This document shows positions 28,758 to 37,166 of a stretch of 64,000 bases of DNA, piece by piece. This DNA comes from Acidobacteriota bacterium (lineage in GTDB: Bacteria; Acidobacteriota; Terriglobia; Bryobacterales; Bryobacteraceae): NCBI GenBank assembly GCA_025352795.1, contig JANXSF010000013.1:16176-80175 (forward strand). Direction: 5' to 3'. Both the position numbers and the translations under genes were made by a program. The notes under the pieces were generated by a model. It made no database searches and was not told the origin of the DNA. It saw only the letters and a list, made by a program, of their open reading frames with translations. How positions within the stretch are numbered: position 1 is the first letter of the stretch; each line of letters begins with the position of its first letter.

Positions 28758-28781
28758 GGGACCGACCGAGAGGTCGGTCCC
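28758..28781. repeat. Perfect 10-bp inverted repeat between convergent genes
   Basis: GGGACCGACC and its exact complement GGTCGGTCCC flank a four-base loop, between the clpP stop (28736) and the stop of the anti-sigma-like gene (28784). It is symmetrical and could serve both transcripts, but neither strand has a T-run after it, so it is not a textbook intrinsic terminator. Confidence 0.75.
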
Positions 28782-28783
28782 AC

Positions 28784-29359
28784 TTATCGACTTCGCCATA
28801 CTAGAAAAGTGACAACCGCTACAGCTAACTGAATAGCCACCATCCATGGCCCCGCGATCCATTGCGACATAGTCATTGCCAGCGGTGCCGATATCCCAAG
28901 ACTGGCTACTGCCCAGCCAATGGCATTTCCTGGGTCCCTTTCCGACACAAGTCCTGTTGCCCTCATTCTGACATCGGTTCGGATCAGCAGGAACCAGGCA
29001 AACAAACCGAAAGTGCAAAATAGCAAGGCGAGTTGCGGCACGTCACGGGCCATCAGAAACACCAGACCTTTTTCGGAATTGAATGCAAAGGTCATGGAAA
29101 CATAGCTTAGGCCAAACGCTAATCCCCACAGATGATTCTTATTCCTGATCAAGCGTCGTGTTTCCAAAATGGATTTGGTTTCAACCCCCGCCGGAACACT
29201 CACCTTGGGCAAACCCTGCATCACCGCCGACTTCAACCGTCCTCGCAAATCTGCATCGCCCGCCAGAAAGTCATCGACAACTTTACGAGTCTCCTCACTC
29301 ACTTCGCCCGCCGCATACAACGGCAGTAAATCTTCAATCACCGCTTTGGTCACCATCAT
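28784..29359 (-). CDS. Putative membrane anti-sigma factor
   Basis: A 191-residue protein. The N-terminal 35 residues (VIEDLLPLYAAGEVSEETRKVVDDFL) resemble the anti-sigma recognition helices, without the His-Cys-Cys zinc ligands. Residues about 80-190 carry four predicted transmembrane helices. It overlaps the ECF sigma gene by four bases (ATGA), so it is co-translated and almost certainly the regulator that holds that sigma factor at the membrane. The family is diverged; the assignment leans on context. Confidence 0.75.
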   Translation of the reverse strand: MMVTKAVIEDLLPLYAAGEVSEETRKVVDDFLAGDADLRGRLKSAVMQGLPKVSVPAGVETKSILETRRLIRNKNHLWGLAFGLSYVSMTFAFNSEKGLVFLMARDVPQLALLFCTFGLFAWFLLIRTDVRMRATGLVSERDPGNAIGWAVASLGISAPLAMTMSQWIAGPWMVAIQLAVAVVTFLVWRSR

Positions 29360-29850
29360 GATTTGCTCCTATCCAACATTTCTGTGAGCTTTGTCCGCGC
29401 CCGAAACACTTTCATCCGTGCTGACGCTTCGGGAATTTGCAACAATTCGCCGATCACCGCATAGGACAGTTCGTCTTCCGCACGCAGCAACAACGCCGCC
29501 CGCTCCAGCTCTGGTAGTTGGGCCAGCGCCACGGTCACCCGCTCCACTTCCTGACGATTCACCAGATCCGGCAACTGCCTTGCAGGCATGGGAATATCGC
29601 CCTCCAAAGAACGCTTCCGACGTTCTCGGCGCCACTGTTCCAAATACAAATTCCGAGCGATGGTGAATAAATACGCCTTCACACTGACCGCACGGATTTC
29701 CGCCTCCGACGTCCAGATGCGCAAGAAAACTTCGGAGGTAATGTCCTCAGCCCGTGCCCAGTCTCCGGAAAGATAAAGGACAAACTGAAACACATCCCGC
29801 GAATATTTTTCGTAGAGTTCGTTAAACGTTGCTGGCGTTGGCCTGCTCAC
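29356..29850 (-). CDS. ECF-type RNA polymerase sigma factor
   Basis: A 164-residue sigma-70 family protein. Region 2 (about 10-75; FNELYEKYSRDVFQFVLYLSG, DWARAEDITSEVFLRIW, KAYLFTIARNLYLEQWRRERR) and region 4 (about 105-160; LAQLPELERAALLLRAEDELSY, GELLQIPEASARMKVFRARTKL) are both complete. It directs polymerase to a small extracytoplasmic-stress regulon. The downstream gene, overlapping by ATGA, encodes its likely membrane anti-sigma factor. Confidence 0.94.
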   Translation of the reverse strand: MSRPTPATFNELYEKYSRDVFQFVLYLSGDWARAEDITSEVFLRIWTSEAEIRAVSVKAYLFTIARNLYLEQWRRERRKRSLEGDIPMPARQLPDLVNRQEVERVTVALAQLPELERAALLLRAEDELSYAVIGELLQIPEASARMKVFRARTKLTEMLDRSKS

Positions 29851-30281
29851 ATTGTTATCTATGAACAGCGTGGCATTTTGTTACAGGTTTTGTTGAAGAA
29901 ATGCGATTTCCACCCAATGCATCTTCCCGGTACCCACGGCTTCCCCTACCCAGCCAACGGCATTCGCCGGGTCGATCCTTCCCTGACACTAACCCTTTCC
30001 CCGTGCAACTGTCGAAACAAGATTAAACTTGAACAGGCATCTTGAAACCATGAAGGAGGTGGTCGAGCAACTTCCGTCGGAGCAACAGTCACGATTTTGG
30101 CAAACCGACCTAGCGAACGCAAGTTAGGAAATTTTGGTGCGAGCAAATCGAACGTGATTTATCGTCGGGAGGTGGAGGAATTTCTTTATTGGCCGAGTTG
30201 GAGCAAAAGTCAGTCGTAGACTCGTGGAATAGTAGCCTAGATCAGTGAGAGCAACATTAAGCATCGAAGGAATTCAACATT
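29851..30281. other. Gene-poor intergenic region
   Basis: About 430 bases between the sigma factor start and the glycosylase-like gene. I see no gene here with a recognisable product. A short reading frame near 30050 (starting MKEVVEQLPSEQQSRFW) stops after about 24 codons and may be debris of an older gene. The sigma factor promoter should lie next to 29851. Confidence 0.5.
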
Positions 30282-31010
30282 TTGCGTGCCGATAATCTGA
30301 ACGAAATTGAACGTTTGCGGGAAAGCCTTAATCGGTTGGATGTTGCCAACACGGGGCTTTGTTCATTCAAGGACCTTACGATAATGGACTATGGCGCCTT
30401 TCCGGGCGGCAATGGCCTTTACGACGGAATTCAAGCCAGGGTGCCCATCCGAGGAACCCTGATTCTGGGGTCCAACTTCGGGCTTCGTAGCGAATTTGTT
30501 GGTGTTGACGGGAAGCTAGTCAAATTGGACGAACGCGGTGGCCGCACTTGGACACCCTTGCTGAAAATTCTCAAATGCTCACAAATCAATAAAGAGGATT
30601 TCTTCTTCACAAATGCTTGGCCATTCCTCCACCACCGCAAAAGCAATCTTGGACCAGTAGACAAATGGCTGAACAATGCAGCTTTGATGAAGATATGTCG
30701 TCCATTTTTCAAGCAAACTCTAAAAACGTTGCGCCCAAAGCTTATTGTGGCACTGGGCAAAGGCCCGGCCGCATTCTTGGGCCATTTCTGGCCAGAAAGT
30801 CTTGGTAAATGGAAGGGTTAGACAATTCCATGCTTGGATGACTTACCCATGGAAACGGTTCGCTTCTTAGACCAAGAAGCAGTATGCGTCGCAATCACGC
30901 ACCCCTCCGTCCCTAATTCGTGGCGCAGAAAACCTCCCTATCGACATCGCTGCGGCGAAGTTCGGCTCCTTTCAGAAGCGCGATTGAAGAGCGAGAGCCT
31001 TAGCACATAA
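30282..31010 (+). pseudogene. Uracil-DNA-glycosylase-like gene interrupted by an in-frame TAG
   Basis: From a TTG start, 179 codons read to a TAG at 30819-30821. They contain a UDG-superfamily-like core (LILGSNFGLRSEFVG, FFTNAWPFLHHRKSNLGP, LKTLRPKLIVALGKGPAAF). In the same frame, beyond the TAG, a further 62 codons continue without a stop to TAA at 31008-31010 and read like the missing C-terminus (TIPCLDDLPMETVRFLDQE, VAITHPSVPNSWRRKPPY, where the HPS motif is the expected second active-site element). The gene is therefore either a recent pseudogene, a read-through product, or hit by a sequencing error. If the TAG is real the protein lacks its second catalytic motif. A small frame at 31040-31129 follows (29 codons, unsupported). 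Confidence 0.7.
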
Positions 31011-31202
31011 TAAGACCAACCCGAGGCAACACCGGGACAATGATCGATGGGGAAGGACCTGGACCTATCCCATACTTTGCCGGCATACTAAGTGAGCATG
31101 GAGTCCTGACTCATCGCAATAAGAATTGATTCCTGCGGGAAGATTCGTTCTTCAATTTAGGTGCAAATGCGGCCAGGGGAAGCGCACCAAACTTACGCCG
31201 AT

Positions 31203-31619
31203 TCATGCGTCATTATTCCGAAGGAAAGGGGTTAGGGCCGCCACCAGATCATCAGGCAACGGATGCGAGCTCTGCGTCTTGGCTGACATGCAGGCAATCA
31301 CTTCTTTCGCCGCGGCCACTTCCACATCCTCTTTGCGAATGGAAAATCCCAAGGTGTACGATGCCCGACCGATGCGCTCCACCCAGACATGAATATCCAT
31401 CAGGTCATCGCAAATCAGAGGAGCCTTATAATCAGCCTCTACGCGCACTCGGGGATATTTCAAATCACTGAACGGCATCTGGCTGAAGGGTCGTCCAATG
31501 GAACGGAAAAATTCCATCTCCGCTGCTTCCACATGTCGAAACAGAGCGCTGTAGTGGATGCGCCCACTGGCGTCGGTATCGACAAAAAGCAGGCGCGTCC
31601 TCCAAATAAAATCAGCCAT
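31203..31619 (-). CDS. Acyl-CoA thioesterase, hotdog fold (4HBT/YbgC-like)
   Basis: A 138-residue hotdog-fold protein. The active-site segment VDTDASGRIHYSALFRHVEAAEMEFFRSIG carries the Asp and HY of YbgC/4HBT thioesterases (normally D-x-x-G-x-V-x-x-x-x-Y), followed by VEADYKAPLICDDLMDIHVWVERIG. It should hydrolyse acyl-CoA, chain length unknown. ATG at 31619 is chosen because AGGGTG stands seven bases upstream; a TTG at 31625 is possible. The DUF6526 gene precedes it by 13 bases, so they share a transcript. Confidence 0.88.
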   Translation of the reverse strand: MADFIWRTRLLFVDTDASGRIHYSALFRHVEAAEMEFFRSIGRPFSQMPFSDLKYPRVRVEADYKAPLICDDLMDIHVWVERIGRASYTLGFSIRKEDVEVAAAKEVIACMSAKTQSSHPLPDDLVAALTPFLRNNDA

Positions 31620-31632
31620 GCTCAATCACCCT

Positions 31633-32073
31633 TTACGCACGATCAAAATCAGCGCGCCAGTTCTTCACAGCCTTTTTAATATCGTCCTGGGCCATGCCAG
31701 TATCGGCTGCTTTCTTCGCCAAGTCCAGGAACTCAGCATCGGAAGCAAAGCGCAGGCCTACGATCTGCTTTACAGTAAGGCGCGAATCCAACAGCTTGCC
31801 AGTAAGAACAAAATGGCGCAGATTTTCTTCAGCTCGAATGGCACGGTCCTGCACTTTTAACGCAAACGTTCGGGCGAAAAGAGCAGCACCCATAGTGCTG
31901 ATGCTCAGTGCCAGAATCAGAGATGCGCTGTACAAACGTTGATGGTCATCCCATGACTTATAGAGGTTCACGCAAGACCCCAGGAACGTGGCCAGAGTCA
32001 GCACCAGAATGAACAGGAAACCGGGCACGCGCATGGCGTGATTTTCATAATTTTGAGTGGGCATAGCACTCAT
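31633..32073 (-). CDS. DUF6526 family membrane protein
   Basis: A 146-residue protein with two transmembrane helices (about 17-38 and 48-68) and a charged cytoplasmic tail (KVQDRAIRAEENLRHFVLTGK, then LTVKQIVGLRFASDAEFLDLAKKA). The start QNYENHAMRVPGF matches the DUF6526 pattern. Function is unknown. It shares the 28 bases to 32102 with the divergent enolase-superfamily gene. Confidence 0.82.
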   Translation of the reverse strand: MSAMPTQNYENHAMRVPGFLFILVLTLATFLGSCVNLYKSWDDHQRLYSASLILALSISTMGAALFARTFALKVQDRAIRAEENLRHFVLTGKLLDSRLTVKQIVGLRFASDAEFLDLAKKAADTGMAQDDIKKAVKNWRADFDRA

Positions 32074-32101
32074 GATCGCACTTCTCTACACTTAGAACTG
32101 A

Positions 32102-33265
32102 ATGAAAATCACTCGCATCACAACCAAAGTGGTCCACGCCCGCATGCGCAACTGGATCTTCGTCAAAGTGGAAACGGATCAGCCGGGCCTGTACGGTTGG
32201 GGTGAGGCCACTTTGGAATGGAAAACCAAAGGAGTTGTCGGAGCCATTGAGGATCTGGCGGTGCTGCTGATTGGCAAAGATCCACGCCGCATCGAACATT
32301 TGTGGCAGATCATGCATCGGCAATATTTCTGGCGCGGGGGAATTTACAACTACACTGCCATCAGCGGCATTGACCAGGCACTGTGGGATATTAAGGGTAA
32401 AGAAGTCGGCAAGCCCGTGGCGGAATTGTTGGGCGGACCGGTGCGCGATACTCTGCGATTTTACGACCACCTGGGCGGCGGCAACTTGGAATCTATTTAC
32501 CAGACCATTGAACCCACACAGTTCGCCGAACGGATGCTGGCGTCTATTGAAGAGGGGTTCACTGCCGTCAAATCACTGCCCATTCCCGTGGCCGAAATGA
32601 TTGAAAGTCCAAGTGTGCTGAAGCGCGCCGCCAAAGCGGTGGAAGCCATGCGTCTGGCCGCCGGGGACGACGTGGATATTATGATTGACGTCCATGCCCG
32701 CACCACGCCCGCCGCCGCCATTCAATTTGGGCACATTCTGGAAGATTTCAATATTTATTGGTTTGAAGAACCCGTTGCACCGGAAAATATTGAAGCGCTA
32801 CGCCGTGTCAGCCAGGCTTTGAAAATCCCCATCGCCACAGGCGAGCGGCTGGTTGGGCGCTGGGAATTTCGCGAGCTCTTCGAAAAGCAGGCCTGCGCCA
32901 TTATTCAGCCAGACGCCTCTCATTGCGGGGGCATCAGCGAAGTGCGTCGCATCGCCGCCATGGCTGAAACTTACAACATCGCCGTGGCCTGTCACAATCC
33001 CCAAGGTCCTATTTCAACCGCTGCTTGCACGCAACTGGGATTCGCCATTCCTAATTATCTTATTCAGGAACAGGTGCGCAGTGACGTCCCCTGGCGCGGC
33101 GATGTAGTGCAGACTCCAGTGGCCGTGATCAAAGGGCACGCCGTGGCCCCAACTGCCCCTGGACTGGGCATCGACGTGAATGAAGCGGAAGCGAATAAGC
33201 ATCCCTGGCAGCAGGAAGTGATGATGGATTGCTTCCATCGCGACGGCTCCGTGGCCGACTGGTAA
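32102..33265 (+). CDS. Galactonate dehydratase-like enolase superfamily protein
   Basis: A 387-residue mandelate racemase/muconate lactonizing enzyme. The metal ligands Asp196 (MIDVHARTTP), Glu222 (YWFEEPVAPEN) and Glu248 (IATGERLVGRWEF) are present, with His198 and His298 (ACHNPQGPIS) as catalytic acid and base. This set and the length fit the acid-sugar dehydratase group that includes D-galactonate dehydratase (DgoD). Many members act on other aldonates, so the substrate is uncertain. It stands alone between divergent DUF6526 and the redox operon 50 bases downstream; no sugar transporter or aldolase gene is near. Confidence 0.88.
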   Translation: MKITRITTKVVHARMRNWIFVKVETDQPGLYGWGEATLEWKTKGVVGAIEDLAVLLIGKDPRRIEHLWQIMHRQYFWRGGIYNYTAISGIDQALWDIKGKEVGKPVAELLGGPVRDTLRFYDHLGGGNLESIYQTIEPTQFAERMLASIEEGFTAVKSLPIPVAEMIESPSVLKRAAKAVEAMRLAAGDDVDIMIDVHARTTPAAAIQFGHILEDFNIYWFEEPVAPENIEALRRVSQALKIPIATGERLVGRWEFRELFEKQACAIIQPDASHCGGISEVRRIAAMAETYNIAVACHNPQGPISTAACTQLGFAIPNYLIQEQVRSDVPWRGDVVQTPVAVIKGHAVAPTAPGLGIDVNEAEANKHPWQQEVMMDCFHRDGSVADW

Positions 33266-33315
33266 CTTATCGATTTGACAACCAATGAAACCATGCCTTA
33301 CACTTAAACTTAACT

Positions 33316-34644
33316 ATGGTTAAGTTTATAGCGAAAGCTACGGTATTTCTGTTTGCCATCCAATTATTAACCGCCCAAGTCTCCACTGATTTTGAACGCC
33401 GCCTTGCCGATCTTGAAAAAAAGATGCAGCAGTTGGATCCGTCGTACAAGCCCTTGGATGCAGCGGCCAACCTGGAATCACGGTTCGCTCGGTTAGAGGC
33501 CTTGGTGTCGGAACTTCTCACGAAGAAAGCTCCGATTTTGGCCGCCGCCATCGAACCGCGTGTAGTGTCAGTGCCAGTGCCGACGCCCTTGGAACCCACC
33601 GGTGAAACTCGACTTCCCGTGGCTGGCTACATGGATTTCCACGTCAATAAGGATCGTGGGGAACCGTTCCGACCAGATTTCCACCGCTTTGTTCTACTCT
33701 TCGGCCACAGCTTTTCGCAACGCATCAAATTTTGGAGCGAGCTGGAAATTGAACACTCCCTGGTTGAAGGTGGCGAAGCCAAAGGGGAAGTGGCACTGGA
33801 ACAGGCTTACCTTGATTTCCTGATCAAGCCCTATTTCAACATTCGCGCGGGCATGATGCTTACTCCGGTGGGCATCACCAATGAACGGCATGAACCTCCG
33901 TCATTTAATGGAGTGGAACGGCCATTTGTGGAAACGTTGATTATCCCCACCACTTGGCGGGAATTAGGCTTTGGACTCACTGGCGATCTGGGCCGTGGAT
34001 TTCGGTATCGCGCCTACATGACCTCAGCGCTGGACGCCGCCCGGTTCGACGCGGAAACGGGCATTGCCGGTGGCCGCACTTCTGGTTTCGATTCGTCGTT
34101 CCGCAATCCAGCCAAGGTGGCCCGTCTTGAGTTTGCCGGAGTTCGTCGCTTAACCGTGGGCACCAGCATCTATTCAGGACATGCCGGATTCAACCTGCGC
34201 GGATTGAACCCTCGTGTGACCATCTCCGAAGTGGATGCCCGTTACAGTTGGAAGCGGTTCGACGTTCGCGGGTTGTTCGCCAACACCTGGCTCAAAGGCG
34301 CAGGCGAACTGAACCACAGCCTGCAACAGAGCACTGGGGCCAGTCCGAACATTGCCAGCCAAATGCGTGGCTATTATCTGGAACCCGGGGTGCATGTTTT
34401 GCCCGCGCGCATCCGGCAGGACTTGATCCTGTTTGGACGATACGAAAAATACAATACGCAGCAACAGATGCCCCAAGGTTTTGTGCCGCTGCTGCAATTT
34501 GACCGCACGGCCTGGGTCACCGGGGTGACCTATAAACCCAACGCCGATGTGGCCATAAAGTTCGACTATGTTTTTAACCGCAACGCCAGCCAAGTGGTGA
34601 AGCCGGTGGATGGAATTAATTTTGGAATTGGATGGTGGTTCTAA
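33316..34644 (+). CDS. Porin-like outer-membrane beta-barrel protein
   Basis: A 442-residue exported protein. The signal peptide (about 1-20) is followed by a coiled coil (FERRLADLEKKMQQLDPS, then ESRFARLEALVSELL; about 25-75), a Pro/Val-rich link and an anti-parallel beta-strand pattern from about residue 95 ending in the aromatic GINFGIGWWF. Strands such as FHRFVLLFGHSFSQRIKFWSELEIEHS and YLDFLIKPYFNIRAGMMLTPVGI resemble phosphate-selective/OprP-type porins. It is the first gene of a tight operon with a CuA cupredoxin (no gap) and a di-heme oxidoreductase, which suggests an outer-membrane passage or partner for a periplasmic redox pair. Confidence 0.83.
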   Translation: MVKFIAKATVFLFAIQLLTAQVSTDFERRLADLEKKMQQLDPSYKPLDAAANLESRFARLEALVSELLTKKAPILAAAIEPRVVSVPVPTPLEPTGETRLPVAGYMDFHVNKDRGEPFRPDFHRFVLLFGHSFSQRIKFWSELEIEHSLVEGGEAKGEVALEQAYLDFLIKPYFNIRAGMMLTPVGITNERHEPPSFNGVERPFVETLIIPTTWRELGFGLTGDLGRGFRYRAYMTSALDAARFDAETGIAGGRTSGFDSSFRNPAKVARLEFAGVRRLTVGTSIYSGHAGFNLRGLNPRVTISEVDARYSWKRFDVRGLFANTWLKGAGELNHSLQQSTGASPNIASQMRGYYLEPGVHVLPARIRQDLILFGRYEKYNTQQQMPQGFVPLLQFDRTAWVTGVTYKPNADVAIKFDYVFNRNASQVVKPVDGINFGIGWWF

Positions 34645-35007
34645 ATGAAATTGTTTGCCCTACTCATGATCACGCTGGCGGCCTATGGCCAATCACCCGC
34701 CGATAAGAAACCGACCAAGACCATCTCCATTGTGGCCGAACGATTCACATTCAATCCTGCAAGGATCACGGTGAAGCCCGGGGAACTGGTTGAATTTATT
34801 TTGACCAGTGACGACACAGGCCATGGGTTTCGAATTCCATCGGCAGGGATAGACGTGGCCATACCGCCACGCAGCCAGGGTGAAATCCGGGTTCGATTTC
34901 AGGCACCAGAAAGCGGCCAGGTGGTTTTTGAATGTTCCAGACCCTGTGGTGCTGGTCATAACCTGATGCGCGGAACAATCAGCATCAAAGGAAAAAAGGC
35001 TGCATGA
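34645..35007 (+). CDS. CuA-type cupredoxin (COX2-like soluble domain)
   Basis: A 120-residue periplasmic protein with a signal peptide (about 1-16). The cupredoxin fold ends in CSRPCGAGHNLM, giving Cys97, Cys101, His105 and Met108; with His60 (DTGHGFRIPSAGI) these are the ligands of a binuclear CuA centre, as in subunit II of cytochrome c oxidase or N2O reductase. There are no membrane helices, so it is a free electron carrier. It starts on the base after the porin-like gene's stop and overlaps the di-heme gene by four bases (ATGA), so it probably exchanges electrons with that protein. Confidence 0.9.
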   Translation: MKLFALLMITLAAYGQSPADKKPTKTISIVAERFTFNPARITVKPGELVEFILTSDDTGHGFRIPSAGIDVAIPPRSQGEIRVRFQAPESGQVVFECSRPCGAGHNLMRGTISIKGKKAA

Positions 35008-36167
35008 AATCGCGCATTTTACTGGCTTTTTCTGTTCTTTTAAGCTTCGGGCAAACTGCTGGGGATCGGGTGCTGCCCGGTAGTCCATTACCCGGCATCC
35101 GTTCTAGGGAACTGGAATTGTTCCGGCTGGGGCTGGAAGATTTCATTGCGATTGAAACGGCAGAGGACGGTTTGGGACCATCGTTTAACGGAAATAGTTG
35201 CGCCTCCTGCCATAGTGTCCCGGCTGTCGGCGGCATCAGCACCATGACCGAAGTCCGTGCAGGCCATCGCGATGAAGACGGCAAATTTACAGTTTTGAAC
35301 GGCGGCACTTTGTATCATTTATTTTCTATTCCGCCGCACCAATGCCAAGTGCAAATCCCCGCTGAAGCCAACGTGATTGCCAGACGTGCGCCCATCGCAT
35401 TATTCGGCGATGGCCTGATTGAAGCCATTCCAGACCAGACCATCATTGCTCTGGAAGATCCTGAGGATCGCGATGGAGATGGTGTAAAAGGGAGAGCCGC
35501 GCGATTGACCGATGTGGCCACCGGACACCCCCGAATTGGACGCTTCGGATGGAAGGCGCAGCACGCCACGCTACTGGCCTTCAGTGCCGATGCTTATATG
35601 AATGAAATGGGCATTACCAATGACCTGTTTCGCGAAGAGGCGGCGCTGGGGATCACTCCGGAACAGTTGAAGCGATGCAGTCCGAAGCGCGGCATTGAGG
35701 ATGTCCGCAATCGCCGCACGGGCCTTCGCAGCATCGACAATTTCGAGAACTTTATGCGACTGTTGGCCCCCATTGGTCGCGGTCCCATTGATAGTGAGGT
35801 GCGGGCTGGAGATGGTCTGTTCAAGTCAACCGGCTGTGCCACGTGTCATACGCCACTGTTGATGACCGGACCAAATGTGAACCCTCTGTTCGACAGCCAA
35901 CGTGTGGAGCTGTATGCCGATTTACTTCTGCATAACATCGGCACTGGGGATGGCATTGAACAGGAACCAGCTACTGGGGAAGAGATTCGCACACCAGCAT
36001 TGTGGGGCCTACGTTTCCGCCGTTCGCTACTGCACGATGGCAGCGCCGCTACTGCGGAAGAAGCGATTCGTCGTCATGGTGGGGAAGCAAAGCGGGCCTT
36101 GGATCGGTTCACTGAATTGACGGATAAGGATCGTCGGGCCTTGATTCATTTCCTGGACTCGTTGTAG
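35004..36167 (+). CDS. Di-heme oxidoreductase (DUF1111/DHOR-type)
   Basis: A 387-residue exported cytochrome. After the signal peptide it has two c-type heme sites, CASCH (Cys66, Cys69, His70) and CATCH (Cys278, Cys281, His282). The order and spacing, and segments such as FNGNSCASCHSVPAVGG, GRFGWKAQHATLLAFSADAY and LHNIGTGDG plus ALWGLRFRRSLLHDGSA, fit the putative di-heme peroxidase family called DHOR or DUF1111. Members are poorly characterised. It is the last gene of a three-gene operon with a porin-like protein and a CuA cupredoxin. Its 3' end overlaps the convergent gene at 36109-36630 by 59 bases. Confidence 0.92.
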   Translation: MKSRILLAFSVLLSFGQTAGDRVLPGSPLPGIRSRELELFRLGLEDFIAIETAEDGLGPSFNGNSCASCHSVPAVGGISTMTEVRAGHRDEDGKFTVLNGGTLYHLFSIPPHQCQVQIPAEANVIARRAPIALFGDGLIEAIPDQTIIALEDPEDRDGDGVKGRAARLTDVATGHPRIGRFGWKAQHATLLAFSADAYMNEMGITNDLFREEAALGITPEQLKRCSPKRGIEDVRNRRTGLRSIDNFENFMRLLAPIGRGPIDSEVRAGDGLFKSTGCATCHTPLLMTGPNVNPLFDSQRVELYADLLLHNIGTGDGIEQEPATGEEIRTPALWGLRFRRSLLHDGSAATAEEAIRRHGGEAKRALDRFTELTDKDRRALIHFLDSL

Positions 36168-36630
36168 TTACTTCCCTTGTGTACAGCCGCGTCAACTGAG
36201 TTTCAAAGGGTGGAAAAGCGACGCCAAACCACCATTCCTCAACAGCCAAACATCCAGGCAAATGGTCGGGTAGATGGGCGATTAGTTCCGGATAGCCCTT
36301 ATCGTCTTCCCCTACATCGATGGAAATTTGCCGCGTTCCGTCAACCAAAGCTACACAGATATAGTCAACGGCCCAGCAGTCTCGCTTATACGCAAACACC
36401 ACACTGATTTGCGGCCAATTGAGTTGTACCGTGGCTGTTGGGTGGATCAGAGTGAGGCCAGTCGCGTCAAAGCTTATGGTGCGTGGAACAACCACCCGTC
36501 CAGCCCGGAGGCGGGACCACCACAATGCGAGCTTCGATAGGAACTCCAATCCCTCAATTATGCCAGGGGCTGCGCAAGTGTTGACCGCTTGAAGACGCCT
36601 AAGCTTGTCGTTTTTCCTAATTGCAGACAA
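36109..36630 (-). CDS. Hypothetical protein
   Basis: A 173-residue frame with a TTG start (no in-frame ATG). The middle (RTISFDATGLTLIHPTATVQLNWPQISVVFAYKRDCWAVDYICVALVDG, given here as FDATGLTLIHPT and WPQISVVFAYKRDC) has the beta-strand and W-x-x-I pattern of small PH-like immunity/unknown proteins (a fold guess). No signal or membrane segment is convincing. It overlaps the di-heme gene by 59 bases tail to tail and follows the antitoxin gene by two bases, so it may be part of the brnTA transcript. Confidence 0.55.
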   Translation of the reverse strand: MSAIRKNDKLRRLQAVNTCAAPGIIEGLEFLSKLALWWSRLRAGRVVVPRTISFDATGLTLIHPTATVQLNWPQISVVFAYKRDCWAVDYICVALVDGTRQISIDVGEDDKGYPELIAHLPDHLPGCLAVEEWWFGVAFPPFETQLTRLYTREVTTTSPGNESRPDDPYPSIQ

Positions 36631-36632
36631 GA

Positions 36633-36905
36633 CTACGCTTGTCTGGCCTTCTGCGCCAAATAGTGCTGATCCAAAGCTTGACGAACCAATGTCTTAATGA
36701 CCGCCTGTCGGCTAACGTTCAAATCCTCAGCCGCAGTGTCCAGTTCCTTCAGCATAGTTTGGGTGAGGTCCACGTTCACACGCTGAATGGGCTGTACCAT
36801 TCGTCCTTCACCTCTATAAAAATTCATGATGTTCTTCCCTTGATCCGCCATGGTAGCGATGGCCTCAGCGGAAGTGGTTTTTTTTACTTCAGATGTTTTT
36901 TTCAT
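36633..36905 (-). CDS. Antitoxin of the BrnA/CopG ribbon-helix-helix type
   Basis: A 90-residue protein. The C-terminal half (IQRVNVDLTQTMLKELDTAA, EDLNVSRQAVIKTLVRQAL) is a ribbon-helix-helix DNA-binding domain; the N-terminal half is flexible and would wrap the toxin. It overlaps the 3' end of the BrnT toxin gene by 17 bases, in the usual toxin-first order of brnTA. It probably represses the operon by binding the perfect palindrome at 37165-37189. Confidence 0.85.
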   Translation of the reverse strand: MKKTSEVKKTTSAEAIATMADQGKNIMNFYRGEGRMVQPIQRVNVDLTQTMLKELDTAAEDLNVSRQAVIKTLVRQALDQHYLAQKARQA

Positions 36906-37166
36906 ATAAACAGACCTCCCCTTGCGTGGACTTCCAAAGTGTCACCAAGTGTCGGAATTCGCCTTCGCTGTCTACTCGAAATTCCAGAACAACAGTGTAC
37001 AAGCGTTCCCCAACCCATCCAATCACAAAATATTGCTCCGGATCATCGGACCGTTGATCAAGCCAATATGGCCGATCGAACAACTCCTGCGCTTCTTCAA
37101 ACCCGATGCCGCGATTTGGATTAGCCCGCAAAAGCTTGCCCCTTTAGGGTCGAAGCTGAAACGCAT
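36889..37166 (-). pseudogene. BrnT-family toxin, frameshifted near its start
   Basis: From TTG at 37131 an 80-residue frame (RGIGFEEAQELFDRPYWLDQ, VGERLYTVVLEFRVDSEGEF, HLVTLWKSTQGEVCLYEK) matches the body of a BrnT ribonuclease toxin but lacks the family's N-terminal strand. That strand is encoded just upstream in another frame: ATG at 37164-37166 reads MRFSFDPKG, the expected BrnT start. The frames would join as FDPKGGKLLRANPNRGIGF if the GGGG run at 37140-37143 had one more G. So the toxin is inactivated by a 1-base deletion, is started late, or the run was misread. Antitoxin and operator are intact. Confidence 0.75.

Noticed and set aside
29946..30146. 66-codon minus-strand frame in the gap before the glycosylase-like gene
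   Set aside because: Composition is unlike the neighbouring genes, and no homologous motif is visible.
31040..31129. 29-codon frame after the glycosylase pseudogene
   Set aside because: Too short and unsupported by a ribosome-binding site; might be part of older gene debris, but I cannot show it.
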